Origin: Photorhabdus asymbiotica
Lineage (GTDB): Bacteria > Pseudomonadota > Gammaproteobacteria > Enterobacterales > Enterobacteriaceae
Assembly: GCF_003634575.1 (NCBI RefSeq)
Contig: NZ_RBLJ01000005.1
Location: forward strand, 186,001-250,000
Direction: 5' to 3'
Length of the DNA: 64,000 nt
Part shown: positions 39,915-49,086 of the stretch, in pieces
How the letters are laid out: the number at the start of each line of letters is the position of its first letter
Numbering within the stretch: position 1 is the stretch's first letter
The notes under the pieces: generated by a model
Told to the model about the DNA's origin: nothing
Databases searched by the model: none
What the model saw: only the letters and a program-made list of their open reading frames with translations
Program-made: the position numbers and the translations under genes

Positions 39915-40340
39915 TCAGAGAACCTGCTTCTGATTATTATTTTCTGCACCGGGTAACCCGTGCAACTCAGCCGGTGAACAGCCAACAGTGCTATTCACCG
40001 CAAACCCACAAGACAGCATCAAAGATGACGACACATCACCCTGGTTCTCAAAAAGTAGACCAACCAATACGGAATCAATCTCATCCAATAGGTGGCCTAA
40101 CCAACCCTCCTCCCCTACACCAAACATCAACACCAGCCCGATAACAATAAACAACAGTGGCACGATCCAGGTTCGACACCAATAAGCTAATAGCATACGG
40201 GGATACAAAGAGTGGCGAATCTTATTCCCCAGTAACAACCCACCGACAGTAAGTAACACGACAATGATAACCAGTACTACCCGACTTATCAGCATCCCAT
40301 AGGGCATCCCACACAGAATCGATAAAAATTCGTCCTCCAT
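39915..40340 (-). CDS. Small membrane protein at the end of the fimbrial operon
   Basis: I do not recognise the family. The protein (141 aa from 40340) has two hydrophobic helices, MLISRVVLVIIVVLLTVGGL and WIVPLLFIVIGLVLMFGVG, separated by a basic stretch, then a polar C-terminal tail of about 65 residues. The start is uncertain: ATGs at 40370 and 40340 are in frame; I prefer 40340 because GGCGGG lies 6 bases upstream. It comes right after the GrlA-like regulator on the same strand and appears to be the last gene of the operon. Confidence 0.5.
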   Translation of the reverse strand: MEDEFLSILCGMPYGMLISRVVLVIIVVLLTVGGLLLGNKIRHSLYPRMLLAYWCRTWIVPLLFIVIGLVLMFGVGEEGWLGHLLDEIDSVLVGLLFENQGDVSSSLMLSCGFAVNSTVGCSPAELHGLPGAENNNQKQVL

Positions 40341-40375
40341 TATGTCCCGCCAGACAACCACATGTGTCATATACT

Positions 40376-40867
40376 TTAGGAAATAAACGGACCACAAGCG
40401 CGTTGCAAAAACCAAGTGCGCATATGATGAATCCGTGCTGATGTCAGGGAACTGGCCGACTTCACCGTTTTTGTCACCAGTATCTGGTTCCTCTGGGGCA
40501 TAGGTTTAGCGACTGCCGTAACAATCAACATCAGACGCCGACTCCTGCGTTTTTCACGAAAAAAGACTTTTTCACAGGAAATCACATCACGCCGCTCATT
40601 GTAGATATAATTCATCACATCCCTTGCCCGGCGTTCTGACACCCGAAACACCTGACTAATTTCATTTTTGGTAAATCCGCGCCCCTTCAATAATCCCCAA
40701 TACGCGACCGCCAGGTACAACGGTGTATCATTCAAGTGAGACAAGCAGACAGGCAGACGAAAATCCCCATGATTACTCTGCTTGCCGGTAATCGTCTGAC
40801 TGCCAGGCAAATCGGTCTGGTTGCCGCTCATCTGAAGCAGCACTGAATCATTAACATTGATTGTCAT
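40376..40867 (-). CDS. CaiF/GrlA-family transcriptional regulator
   Basis: A 163-residue protein whose central segment LPVCLSHLNDTPLYLAVAYW and following FTKNEISQVFRVSERRARDV is the helix-turn-helix of the CaiF/GrlA family. GrlA activates the LEE island of enteropathogenic E. coli, and related proteins sit at the ends of fimbrial operons where they act on fimbrial or motility genes. The C-terminal third is very basic (RREKRRSRRLM type). It lies on the fimbrial strand, 130 bases after the tip-protein gene. In the Photorhabdus mad operon a regulator occupies a comparable place. Confidence 0.75.
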   Translation of the reverse strand: MTINVNDSVLLQMSGNQTDLPGSQTITGKQSNHGDFRLPVCLSHLNDTPLYLAVAYWGLLKGRGFTKNEISQVFRVSERRARDVMNYIYNERRDVISCEKVFFREKRRSRRLMLIVTAVAKPMPQRNQILVTKTVKSASSLTSARIHHMRTWFLQRACGPFIS

Positions 40868-40996
40868 TTTACTCTCCCCTGGTGACTAACTGGTCAATCT
40901 GTTACCACATGAGAAATGAAATAGTGTGATTTATTGAGATGAAGCACTCGGGCGACTAAGCCCATGCCATATTTAAATACCCTGCCATCGTAGGCG

Positions 40997-42337
40997 TTAT
41001 CGCACGACTAACGTTACGTTCATAGTGGTCTGAAATTCACCAGAAGTACCAGGATCTAACGCCTTTACTTGCCAAAGTTGCACATTAAATCGGTTTTGAG
41101 AGACATAGGTGTTTGGCGTATTACCCACAGTAAAATACAGAACATCCGCCGGGTTAGTTGGAGGACCAAATTTTACTGGCCTGTCTTTCACGTTTGGCGC
41201 CGCCAACTGAGTATTCCCGCCTATCACATTCGGCACCACCTTTATCCTCAACGCGTTATCGAAGTTAGGCACCACGATACTTTCATTATTATCAGCTAGC
41301 TGTGAGGCAGAAAACTGCAAAGTGGCCACTCCGCCAGTACTATTCTTATCGCTTACAGTGCATATAATGTTCATAGGAAAAAATGGGGTATACTCGTCGC
41401 TGAGTGAATTTGTTGGAAGCAGTGCTGGATATGGCCCGAGCGACCGAAGAACCTCTCCCATCGGCACTACACCCACAAAAGCGCCTGGGGTGCCAAAATC
41501 TAAGCCGCAAACCGGCGGGTCCAGTACTGTTACCGGGTCTTTGATAGGCGGAAAGCGTGGTTTGGACCACGACATGAACTCCTCTCCATCAGCCAAAATA
41601 CTTAAAATTGGTGCGTTATCGTCACTATCAAATTCGACTTTTTCATCAGGATTCCGCTGCCATGAAAAATTTACCCCACGACAGGACACATCAAAATCGA
41701 GGTCGCTTATCCTTCCCTCTGCTATATTCTTATCATCCTGATTATTAGGATTTTCCGGCTGGAAATATAATGGTTGAGAAAGATTTTCATTGGGGTATGG
41801 CTTATCAAGACTCACCGTAAAGTGTTGAATGGCTGTTCCTTCAATAGGATTCTTAGTATGGTAATAATGAGATTTGGCTATAATTGTACATTCGTAACTG
41901 CCTGACACCACTCTAGGGACTTTAAAAATTTCCCCGCGCCCTGCTCTGAGCTGGAACCGGACATCCTCCAGAAATTTCTGATCATACGAGGTGGTTTTAC
42001 TCGCTATCCTCTTCCTATAAAACGGAAACACATCTAATGTCGCTTTACCCGCTGCCGGGTAAGTGATTACTCCATCACTGCGCTTTACCATCCGCTCAGG
42101 CCCCAAGACTTTCAAGGTCGTATCAGCGTTCCAATTTAGTGACTCGGCAAACACTGAGGGAGAAGAAAAGATAGCCACCACGGATAGGCATATCATTGCC
42201 ACCCATATCGGCCACTTACGACAACAAACCGCCATCCAACCAATATCCTGTTTTAGCTTGTTAATAAACGTCTTCTTCGTATTCATCGGCTGCCCAACCG
42301 GGAGTAACTTCCCGGTTGCTATATTAGAAATTTTCAT
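40997..42337 (-). CDS. Predicted two-domain fimbrial tip protein (mad-type operon)
   Basis: A 446-residue secreted protein. Its long N-terminal signal region (MKISNIATGKLLPVGQPMNT, then a membrane segment ending SSPSVFA) resembles those of the three island genes at 30462, 32907 and 34674. Residues about 55-280 form the domain shared with the 303-residue paralogues. From VCGLDFGTPGAF on, the sequence looks like a pilin: alternating strands and a terminal FQTTMNVTLVVR strand suitable for donor exchange. A two-domain tip adhesin is the best reading. GGAGTGATATCAACGA upstream supports the start. It follows the usher by 147 bases containing a three-copy tandem repeat and a leader similar to those in the island. 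Confidence 0.7.
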   Translation of the reverse strand: MKISNIATGKLLPVGQPMNTKKTFINKLKQDIGWMAVCCRKWPIWVAMICLSVVAIFSSPSVFAESLNWNADTTLKVLGPERMVKRSDGVITYPAAGKATLDVFPFYRKRIASKTTSYDQKFLEDVRFQLRAGRGEIFKVPRVVSGSYECTIIAKSHYYHTKNPIEGTAIQHFTVSLDKPYPNENLSQPLYFQPENPNNQDDKNIAEGRISDLDFDVSCRGVNFSWQRNPDEKVEFDSDDNAPILSILADGEEFMSWSKPRFPPIKDPVTVLDPPVCGLDFGTPGAFVGVVPMGEVLRSLGPYPALLPTNSLSDEYTPFFPMNIICTVSDKNSTGGVATLQFSASQLADNNESIVVPNFDNALRIKVVPNVIGGNTQLAAPNVKDRPVKFGPPTNPADVLYFTVGNTPNTYVSQNRFNVQLWQVKALDPGTSGEFQTTMNVTLVVR

Positions 42338-42389
42338 TCGTTGATATCACTCCATCCCGGCCAGATTACACTCACCTTTCAGAGGTTCC

Positions 42390-42435
42390 CCTCTAATTAA
42401 CTATGCCTCTAATAACTATGCCTCTAATAACTATG
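42390..42435. repeat. 15-bp tandem repeat, three copies, before the tip gene
   Basis: CCTCTAATAACTATG occurs twice exactly (42406-42420, 42421-42435) and once with an extra T (42390-42405). It lies in the gap between usher and tip gene. Confidence 0.9.
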
Positions 42436-42484
42436 GTTTTCCGCATCAGGTTATCAGCGCAGATCCACAACATTCCGCCTCATC

Positions 42485-45235
42485 TTAACGGCAGGTTTCG
42501 TTCAATTGCCTCATGGGACTCCAGCTCTTATCTTTCTTCGCTTTTACCGGAGGAGGCCCCAGGTTAAACACCACCTCACATTGACTATCCGGCGCGCTGC
42601 CCCACTTCACTTTGAGTACCCCGTTGGGGGGCATGCCGCTCAGGTACACTTGTCCGCCTTCCCCGACTATCGCCGCCAGATTTGTTGTTGTATCCCCTTT
42701 AAGCCTCGCCATTGCTCCAAACGGTACCGGCTTACCGTGATAGAGCAAATTCATCAGCAATTGCTGCCCGATACGCACGGGGTAATCCACCATCACAACC
42801 GCCCCTTTCGTCGGGAATACGTTCTTGCTACCCTGTGCCATATCGGCCCCCTCCGGCAGCGATGACGGATCTAAACTGATACTATTACGGCTGTAGGTCT
42901 GAGCATAAGGCACCACCGCATATCCCCAGCGATTAGTCGAAATCGAGTCGGAGTTCATCACACGAATACCGCCAACCCCCGAGGTCCGCACCAATACCGC
43001 AGCATCACCAACCCGCGATGTCAAAGTGACGCCATGCTGATGGGCGATCAATCCGCCACTAACCCCGTAGTTCACACCTCGCCCTCCCGACGAATCGTAG
43101 TTGTATCCCAAACTGGCCTGCCCAAGGGAGCCACGGTATCCCATTGACACTGAACCGCTGTTCCCCTGCCCTTTATTAGCCTGACTTTGCGATACACTCC
43201 AAGACAAGCTATTGTCATCCAGCAATGAACCGCCCAAACCTAACTGGTTACTGCTGCGCCCGGTACTATCATGGAACAAGCTATAATTGGCGTAGGCATT
43301 GTTCAGCGCTGCATAGGAGCCGAACAGACTGAGAGGAATGTTGACGTTCAACGAGACTTGCCGGTTCTCAGGCCAGTCGCCGTTGCCACGTATGCGATCA
43401 ATGCTGTAATTGAGTCCCCAGCCCACACGGTAGAAAGAACCATTCAATCCCATCGACAGGGTGGTGTTAGTTTTAGAACTGCCCCAGTAGTTATCCCGCT
43501 GACCACTGAGCCACAGGGAATAGTTACCCGGCAATGACTGGCTCAACCTCATTTGCCAACTGCTACGACGTCGTTGAGACATCCAGGAAGGGAGTTCCCC
43601 CCAAACCGTGTAACCTTGGGTATTAACATCGGAAAAACTAAGGTAATTACGTGTGGAATAGCGGTACGCAGTTAAATCCACCGTCGTGCCAGAGGTCAGC
43701 ATACTTTTCGAATATTTAGCGCGGTAAGATTCTCCGCGCTGGATGTCAGCCATATTTTTCAATCTGGCCCGAGAAGTGGTGATATCCGCAGATAACGCCC
43801 CCATCATACCAAGGGAAAGCCCGGTCCCCAGCGCTGCGGACTGGTACGATTGCGCAACCAAACCACCACCGTATACCGTGACGTTGCCGGGCAGACCATA
43901 AATCATGGAGACCATGCCGAATACTGGCTTATGCCCGCCACTACTATACCCACTACTGTGATAGCGCCCTGCTGCCGCTTCATACTTGAATTGACCCTGC
44001 CGCAACATCATCGGCAGGCTAGAATAAGCCTGACTGAACCCATGATGGGTACCATCAGCCTCGGTTATCGTTACCTGCAAATCCCCGCCGGTACTGCTAC
44101 CCACCAAATCCGTGATACGAAATGGACCTGGCGCGACATTGGTTTGATAAATGACACTGCCATTTTGCGTCACCGTCACCTGAGCATTAGATTTAGCTAT
44201 CCCACTGATAATTGGAGCAAAACCACTCTGCCTACCCGGTATCATCGAATCACTGGTGGCCAGCCCAATCCCACGATAAGGGAAACCATCAAATACCTGA
44301 CCCGCCACACTGCCGGTCGAAGTATCCCCTATCGTCAGATCACTGCGTAACGCCACCACATCCCGCTGCAAATAGGTTTGCAGGAAGTTCCATCTTTGCT
44401 GGGATTGAGTGGTTTTTTTCATTGCGTCATTAAGTGAGTCATACCGGTTATAAGTTTGAGTACTATAAGAATAGGTCGCCGTGTTACGAAGACGCCAAGC
44501 CCCCAGATTCAATCCAGAATTGAAGCTACCGAATAAGCTCTGATTAGCCTGTTTATTACCAAACTGTGAACGTCGATTCTGACTGCCATTAATACTGTAA
44601 TTCAATATAAAAGCCGGGATGCCCTCTTGCCATAACTTCGGATCAACCTGACCATTGGCTGAAGGCTTCATCGCTATTTGGGGGATACTCAAATTTAACC
44701 GCATCTGGGAAAAGTTGAGGCGAGCCGTAGCTTGGGGAATAAATTTATCTAACGGACTCTCTATCGGCTTATCCGCCGGCAACGTTTTTAATGCCGGTGT
44801 ATCGCTAATATTGACACCCGCGGTCTCTAACAAATCTGGGGTAAGTACCGGAACCAGCTCACTGTCGCCATTACGCTGGAATGTAATATCCCGTGAATCA
44901 AAAAAAGTGCCATTCACGTAAATGTCTACCCGATAAGTCCCAGGTGCCTGACCTCCGGCAGTTTCAAACTGTGATAAATCCACCGGTTGTCCTGAATTCG
45001 AACCAAAGTCCAACAAGGCCGGGTCAAAATAATCACGCGCTGTCGCCTGCACACCCCATCCAGTCAGAAATACCAGCACCATCCGACAGAAAATGAGAGA
45101 AAGGCGTAATTTCACTGAGCATTTTAATAAAACCAGAGAAATAGAAATATTTTGATTTACACGATGATAAATAGGCGGCCGTTCTAAACAGCAATTTATC
45201 ATCGGAATTAACATTTTCATTATTAAAGTCGCCAT
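42485..45235 (-). CDS. Fimbrial outer-membrane usher (mad-type operon)
   Basis: A 916-residue usher of the chaperone-usher pathway. The mature start DYFDPALLDFG, the N-terminal domain, the pore motif (FAPIISGIAKSNAQVTVTQN), the plug region (GPFRITDLVGSSTGGDLQVT) and the C-terminal Cys pair with PNGVLKVKWG are all present. It opens the pore through which chaperone-subunit complexes are assembled. The signal segment is MVLVFLTGWGVQATA, but the frame is open 50 codons further up; which Met is used is unclear. A four-copy 16-bp tandem repeat lies just upstream. Confidence 0.93.
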   Translation of the reverse strand: MATLIMKMLIPMINCCLERPPIYHRVNQNISISLVLLKCSVKLRLSLIFCRMVLVFLTGWGVQATARDYFDPALLDFGSNSGQPVDLSQFETAGGQAPGTYRVDIYVNGTFFDSRDITFQRNGDSELVPVLTPDLLETAGVNISDTPALKTLPADKPIESPLDKFIPQATARLNFSQMRLNLSIPQIAMKPSANGQVDPKLWQEGIPAFILNYSINGSQNRRSQFGNKQANQSLFGSFNSGLNLGAWRLRNTATYSYSTQTYNRYDSLNDAMKKTTQSQQRWNFLQTYLQRDVVALRSDLTIGDTSTGSVAGQVFDGFPYRGIGLATSDSMIPGRQSGFAPIISGIAKSNAQVTVTQNGSVIYQTNVAPGPFRITDLVGSSTGGDLQVTITEADGTHHGFSQAYSSLPMMLRQGQFKYEAAAGRYHSSGYSSGGHKPVFGMVSMIYGLPGNVTVYGGGLVAQSYQSAALGTGLSLGMMGALSADITTSRARLKNMADIQRGESYRAKYSKSMLTSGTTVDLTAYRYSTRNYLSFSDVNTQGYTVWGELPSWMSQRRRSSWQMRLSQSLPGNYSLWLSGQRDNYWGSSKTNTTLSMGLNGSFYRVGWGLNYSIDRIRGNGDWPENRQVSLNVNIPLSLFGSYAALNNAYANYSLFHDSTGRSSNQLGLGGSLLDDNSLSWSVSQSQANKGQGNSGSVSMGYRGSLGQASLGYNYDSSGGRGVNYGVSGGLIAHQHGVTLTSRVGDAAVLVRTSGVGGIRVMNSDSISTNRWGYAVVPYAQTYSRNSISLDPSSLPEGADMAQGSKNVFPTKGAVVMVDYPVRIGQQLLMNLLYHGKPVPFGAMARLKGDTTTNLAAIVGEGGQVYLSGMPPNGVLKVKWGSAPDSQCEVVFNLGPPPVKAKKDKSWSPMRQLNETCR

Positions 45236-45288
45236 CTCTTATTTAAATATATTTAACTCATATCTACTCTGTCGGTATCTGTAATATT

Positions 45289-45346
45289 GCTATTAGCCAC
45301 ATTTGTTATTAACCATATTTGCTATTAACCATATTTGCTATTAACC
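45289..45346. repeat. 16-bp tandem repeat, about four copies, before the usher
   Basis: Units such as GCTATTAACCATATTT start at 45289, 45305, 45321 and 45337 (the last is partial), filling most of the gap between a chaperone gene and the usher. Confidence 0.9.
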
Positions 45347-45351
45347 AGTTA

Positions 45352-46146
45352 TTAACCACTGCCAGATACAGTAATAGATCGACTCTCTTCATCGGTGCCT
45401 AAGCCGAATTCATCAATGGCACGCCACGATATCGTGACATTATTACCAGGAAGTACTTTGCCCACCGGCAGTGACCAGCTCTGCTGACCAAATGGCGGCA
45501 CCATCCTAAATAAATCCTGCTCCGGTACGGCAAACGAACTTACATGTAAAGCCTGCAATGTGATCCAAAACGGTGACGGATTAGTCAGCGTTACAACACT
45601 CTCTTTTACTGACGCGCTTAATTGTTTCACTGCGCCGGCAACGCCCTCTTTTGGCAATCCTTCAGGACGATAGAACACCTTCACCGCTAAAGCCGTCGTC
45701 ATTTTCACCTTGCCTGAGAAACCTTTAGATACCGATGATGGTTTCTCAGAAGGCAACATACGCACATTGAGAAAGAACAGAGATTCCCGATCCTTAGGAA
45801 AATCCCCACCAGTACGAAGGATTTTCAGCACCTGCCGTTCATGCGCATCCACCTTGGCAATAGGCGGAATCACGATAAATGGCGCCTTAATATCCAGCGG
45901 TAAACCGGTGGCAGGGTCCAATTCCCGTACCGTTGACTGAATCAGATAATTGCTGTCGCTGTTATTAATGAATGTTGAAGGAACCCCATTGTTGAATGAT
46001 TCAAGGTAAAGCACACGGGCATCATTGATATATAATGCCCCCATCAGAGCCTCTTCCGCCCTCAGTGGCAAAACCGGTAATATCATTGCCAGAGCGCATA
46101 ACACAGACGTCACCCTCTGCTTTATTGAAACCTTACGTTCCGCCAT
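45352..46146 (-). CDS. Periplasmic fimbrial chaperone (third of the operon)
   Basis: A 264-residue PapD-like chaperone. It has a signal peptide (cut near LPLRAEEA) and two immunoglobulin-like domains: the first with the subunit-binding edge LKILRTGGDFPKDRESLFFL, the second with FYRPEGLP and PSPFWITLQ. It differs from the other two chaperones and may serve the tip protein. The ATG at 46146 has GGAAGAG upstream and gives a normal signal. It lies 28 bases after the preceding chaperone. Confidence 0.88.
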   Translation of the reverse strand: MAERKVSIKQRVTSVLCALAMILPVLPLRAEEALMGALYINDARVLYLESFNNGVPSTFINNSDSNYLIQSTVRELDPATGLPLDIKAPFIVIPPIAKVDAHERQVLKILRTGGDFPKDRESLFFLNVRMLPSEKPSSVSKGFSGKVKMTTALAVKVFYRPEGLPKEGVAGAVKQLSASVKESVVTLTNPSPFWITLQALHVSSFAVPEQDLFRMVPPFGQQSWSLPVGKVLPGNNVTISWRAIDEFGLGTDEESRSITVSGSG

Positions 46147-46174
46147 GTGATGCTCTTCCAATCTCAAAATATAC

Positions 46175-46912
46175 TCAGCCAGCCTGTAACGTACCGCTCT
46201 GTAACTTACTCACCCCGCCGATATCAGTGATCATCGACCATTCCACCTTACTTCCAGCTTTGCCCGCCAAGGGAAAAGTGGTCTGGCCGAAAGGGACCAA
46301 TATTGACGGGGCTTTGTCAAAATCCACCGCCTTGCCGTCAAATTTCAGTTGAGCAAAAGTCTGGTAATACGGCGTTGGGTTGGTCACTACCACACTATTG
46401 CCTGATTGTGTAAACGTCAGCCGACCCCGGGCCTGTTCCGGTGTCATCGGCAGCTTATCCGGCCGGTAGATAAGTTTAATGTTCATCCCCAACGAGATAG
46501 ACAGCGACGCGCCAATCTCATCTTGTTTGCCGCTGCTATTTTCCTGGCCGTTATCAACTGTTTTCTTCGCTGGGATCGCATTAATCCGAAAACGAAACAG
46601 AGACTCACGATCATCAGGAAAATCACCGCCGGTACGCATAACCCGCATCACATTCAAGCTATTGCCCTCCATACGGAACAACGGGGGCAACACAGTAAAC
46701 TCCGATGAACGAGTATTTGGGTTATCCCACGGCGTCACCGCAGCTTGTACCAGATAGACCTCTTCGCCTGAATTTTGCAGTGAGATGCTTTGCACCTTGT
46801 CGCCCTGCTGATAAATAATGCGTGTCTTCCTCAACATAAGACCTGCGTGTGCTGATGACGACGCCACAACCGCCCATATCCCCAGCATCCCCATGACTAT
46901 CAGCTTTTTCAT
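46175..46912 (-). CDS. Periplasmic fimbrial chaperone (second of the operon)
   Basis: A 245-residue PapD-like chaperone: signal MKKLIVMGMLGIWAVVASSS, mature start GLMLRKTRIIYQQGD, edge strand NVMRVMRTGGDFPDDRESLF and the C-domain signature KLIYRPDKLP, NPTPYYQTFAQLK. A GTG three codons upstream is possible. It follows a minor fimbrin by about 60 bases. Two adjacent chaperones before the usher is unusual and suggests separate clients. Confidence 0.9.
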   Translation of the reverse strand: MKKLIVMGMLGIWAVVASSSAHAGLMLRKTRIIYQQGDKVQSISLQNSGEEVYLVQAAVTPWDNPNTRSSEFTVLPPLFRMEGNSLNVMRVMRTGGDFPDDRESLFRFRINAIPAKKTVDNGQENSSGKQDEIGASLSISLGMNIKLIYRPDKLPMTPEQARGRLTFTQSGNSVVVTNPTPYYQTFAQLKFDGKAVDFDKAPSILVPFGQTTFPLAGKAGSKVEWSMITDIGGVSKLQSGTLQAG

Positions 46913-46970
46913 ATATCCCACTTCATCTCAGACATTCCTCCTCAAATACACCCGGCTTATAACGTTTTAT

Positions 46971-47648
46971 CTACTTCAAGTGCTCATAGGAAAACTCAAA
47001 ATGTATCTGCACATTCGCAGTTCCTCCGCATAACACATTGGTACCGTCACTTTTACACGTTGCTGGATTATTTTTATCACCTAAACCTCCGACATAAGCC
47101 CGGAACGTCCTCGTTGTTCCATCCCCCGCGGACGGTAGCGGCACCTTAAACGGATCATTAATAGGTTTCACCTTAACAAACTGATTGGTGCTAACGTCCA
47201 ATAGCCTAATCCCCACTCCTTCGGCACTAGCAGTCCCATCCGCAGGCATGAACAGTTCCGAATCATCTGAGTTGCCAGCATACAGACTCCATATGTATAA
47301 AGCTGGCGATTGACCTGGACTACAGTGACTGAGCTGAACTTCCAAATCTAAGGCTGAACTTTCTACATATTTGCTATTTCTAAGTTGATTCGCATAGACC
47401 TGAGGCATAGTATCGTCATAACTACCACCACTAGATCCGCCATACTTGCCGTTTACACTCAATGCACAGGTCGGACGTAACAGATTGCCTTTAATTGTGA
47501 TCTCAATATTCTTACCATCCGCCTGAACCGACAAAGACACACAACCAATGATCCATCCAATCAGTATCATGATGAGTAACGAATATTTCGCTCTGCTGTG
47601 ACATGTTATTAACTCACGGTTTATAAGAGTGTTATTTTTCGCTTTCAT
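46971..47648 (-). CDS. Minor fimbrial subunit (225 aa)
   Basis: Secreted subunit with a long basic head and a signal segment ending LSVQADG. The body follows the pilin pattern: EITIKGNLLRPTCALSVNGK with the first Cys, LSHCSPGQSP with the second, and a last strand ANVQIHFEFSYEHLK with the penultimate aromatic of chaperone-bound subunits. Two extra Cys (ATCKSDGTNVLCGG) may form a second disulphide. It lies between another minor fimbrin and the second chaperone. Its exact place in the fibre is unknown. Confidence 0.8.
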   Translation of the reverse strand: MKAKNNTLINRELITCHSRAKYSLLIMILIGWIIGCVSLSVQADGKNIEITIKGNLLRPTCALSVNGKYGGSSGGSYDDTMPQVYANQLRNSKYVESSALDLEVQLSHCSPGQSPALYIWSLYAGNSDDSELFMPADGTASAEGVGIRLLDVSTNQFVKVKPINDPFKVPLPSAGDGTTRTFRAYVGGLGDKNNPATCKSDGTNVLCGGTANVQIHFEFSYEHLK

Positions 47649-47705
47649 TTAACTCTCCGCTCCCCCCCTAATTCCCCATTTTTATCATCCGTGATAAACC
47701 ACATC

Positions 47706-48404
47706 TCACGGATAAGAGTAGGTAAACGCAACTCGCGCAATTAATGAGCCAGGTCGAATAACCTTACTATCTTTTCCACGCGCAACCGCTACTGTTACCG
47801 GAAGCTGTGCACGACCATCATCAAAAAATAGCGAATCAAGGCGATTCTCATGATTATTTATTACCAAGTTACCCCAATCTATTTTCCCTTCACCTCCTAA
47901 ATGAACAATAAACCCCAACCCCTCAGAGGCGTTATCATAGGAACCAGAGACAGGACCACGGAATATTGAACCTTGTTCAGCGTCGATGGTGTTTCCTGAC
48001 ACAGTGATAACAGGTCTACTCGGTGAAACATCCGGATCACCACAATTGGTTAATTCCAGATTAAATCTCCTGGGGTTTGATATATGCCCTGCCTGACTGA
48101 ACTCCGCCGCTGGCAACGAGCCGAAATTCAGCTCCGAGCCATTGATATCATCACCACTGATCCCTACGTCACAAGGTTCAGGCACAACAGTTATGAACAG
48201 ATCTACGTTTATCCCACTCGATTTCGTCGATGGGAATGGGGGTTTAGGATCTTCGGATTCAGCCATAACGCTGCCTGCCAAGAACAGCGCAGCTAACATA
48301 ACCCCCCAACAAAACCGGAGTACCACGATACGCAACGTCGAGCAGCCGCCATTACTCAGAAAAGCTGGTTGGTCGCCCACTCTGTTTTTTTCTTGCCTTG
48401 TCAC
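47706..48404 (-). CDS. Minor fimbrial subunit (232 aa)
   Basis: Signal segment GVMLAALFLAGSVMAES after a long polar head, then the pilin fold: VDLFITVVPEPCDVGISGDD (first Cys), LELTNCGDPD (second Cys) and the terminal strand ARVAFTYSYP. The head resembles the extended signal regions of other genes in this operon. It sits between the minor fimbrin at 48466 and that at 46971, with short gaps, and is probably an adaptor or minor pilin. Confidence 0.8.
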   Translation of the reverse strand: MTRQEKNRVGDQPAFLSNGGCSTLRIVVLRFCWGVMLAALFLAGSVMAESEDPKPPFPSTKSSGINVDLFITVVPEPCDVGISGDDINGSELNFGSLPAAEFSQAGHISNPRRFNLELTNCGDPDVSPSRPVITVSGNTIDAEQGSIFRGPVSGSYDNASEGLGFIVHLGGEGKIDWGNLVINNHENRLDSLFFDDGRAQLPVTVAVARGKDSKVIRPGSLIARVAFTYSYP

Positions 48405-48465
48405 TTTGTGTTCACCTTAAACTCACTCGTTTACAACTCTTCTGTTAATGAACCGCGCTGCAAAC

Positions 48466-49086
48466 TCAACGATAATCAAATGTAAAATTCACGTTGGCAT
48501 AGATTTTTCCTGGCTTTTTACAGACCATTACCGTCTCCCCGGCTGCCGGGGCGCATACCAGTGAAAATCTCACCGGCACAGAAGGAGTTTGATCGTTTAT
48601 GACTGTGCCTTTATCCGCCAGATAAAATGGTTCACCATCCGCTATATTTGAGGACCACTCCGTTCCATTAAGCTTCTTCAAACGCACCGTGACGCCCACG
48701 GCCTTTGAAACCGAATCTTCGCTTTTTTGACTACGAAACAGCGTGTTATCATTTGTACCAAAATGCTCTCCGGTAATGGTAATCGCAGGAGCAACCCTAT
48801 TTGCATCGATCACATCTGAGCAATTTCTCAGAGTGAGATTGGTTTCCCCGTAGGCGTTCCCTGATACCAAGCTGGCAAATTGCACTTTGCCCAAATCGAT
48901 ATTATTGTTATCCACAGTGACATCACACGTTCCGTAGGCAATGTCGGCCTTAAATGTGGCGATGGCAGAATTCGCTGCCCACAAGGGACCCGAAGAGAGC
49001 CACAGAATTCCTCCTATGCCGATGTAATTCAGGTATCTGCGTACACGCTGAATCCTTGAGATATCGGCTTTACTGAATTTCACCAT
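48466..49086 (-). CDS. Minor fimbrial subunit (206 aa)
   Basis: Signal region ending SGPLWAANS, first Cys in DIAYGTCDVTVDNNN, second in LTLRNCSDVIDA, terminal strand YANVNFTFDYR. I start at the ATG at 49086 because GGAGAGAACTTCA, inside the end of the chaperone gene, is well spaced; this gives a 17-base overlap with the chaperone and implies coupled translation. Two further Cys near the C-terminus (LVCAPAAGETVMVCKK) are unusual for a pilin. Confidence 0.82.
   Translation of the reverse strand: MVKFSKADISRIQRVRRYLNYIGIGGILWLSSGPLWAANSAIATFKADIAYGTCDVTVDNNNIDLGKVQFASLVSGNAYGETNLTLRNCSDVIDANRVAPAITITGEHFGTNDNTLFRSQKSEDSVSKAVGVTVRLKKLNGTEWSSNIADGEPFYLADKGTVINDQTPSVPVRFSLVCAPAAGETVMVCKKPGKIYANVNFTFDYR

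Noticed and set aside
43850-44350. A 166-codon frame on the plus strand inside the usher gene
   Set aside because: Shadow of the usher reading frame; no ribosome-binding site and no recognisable domain.
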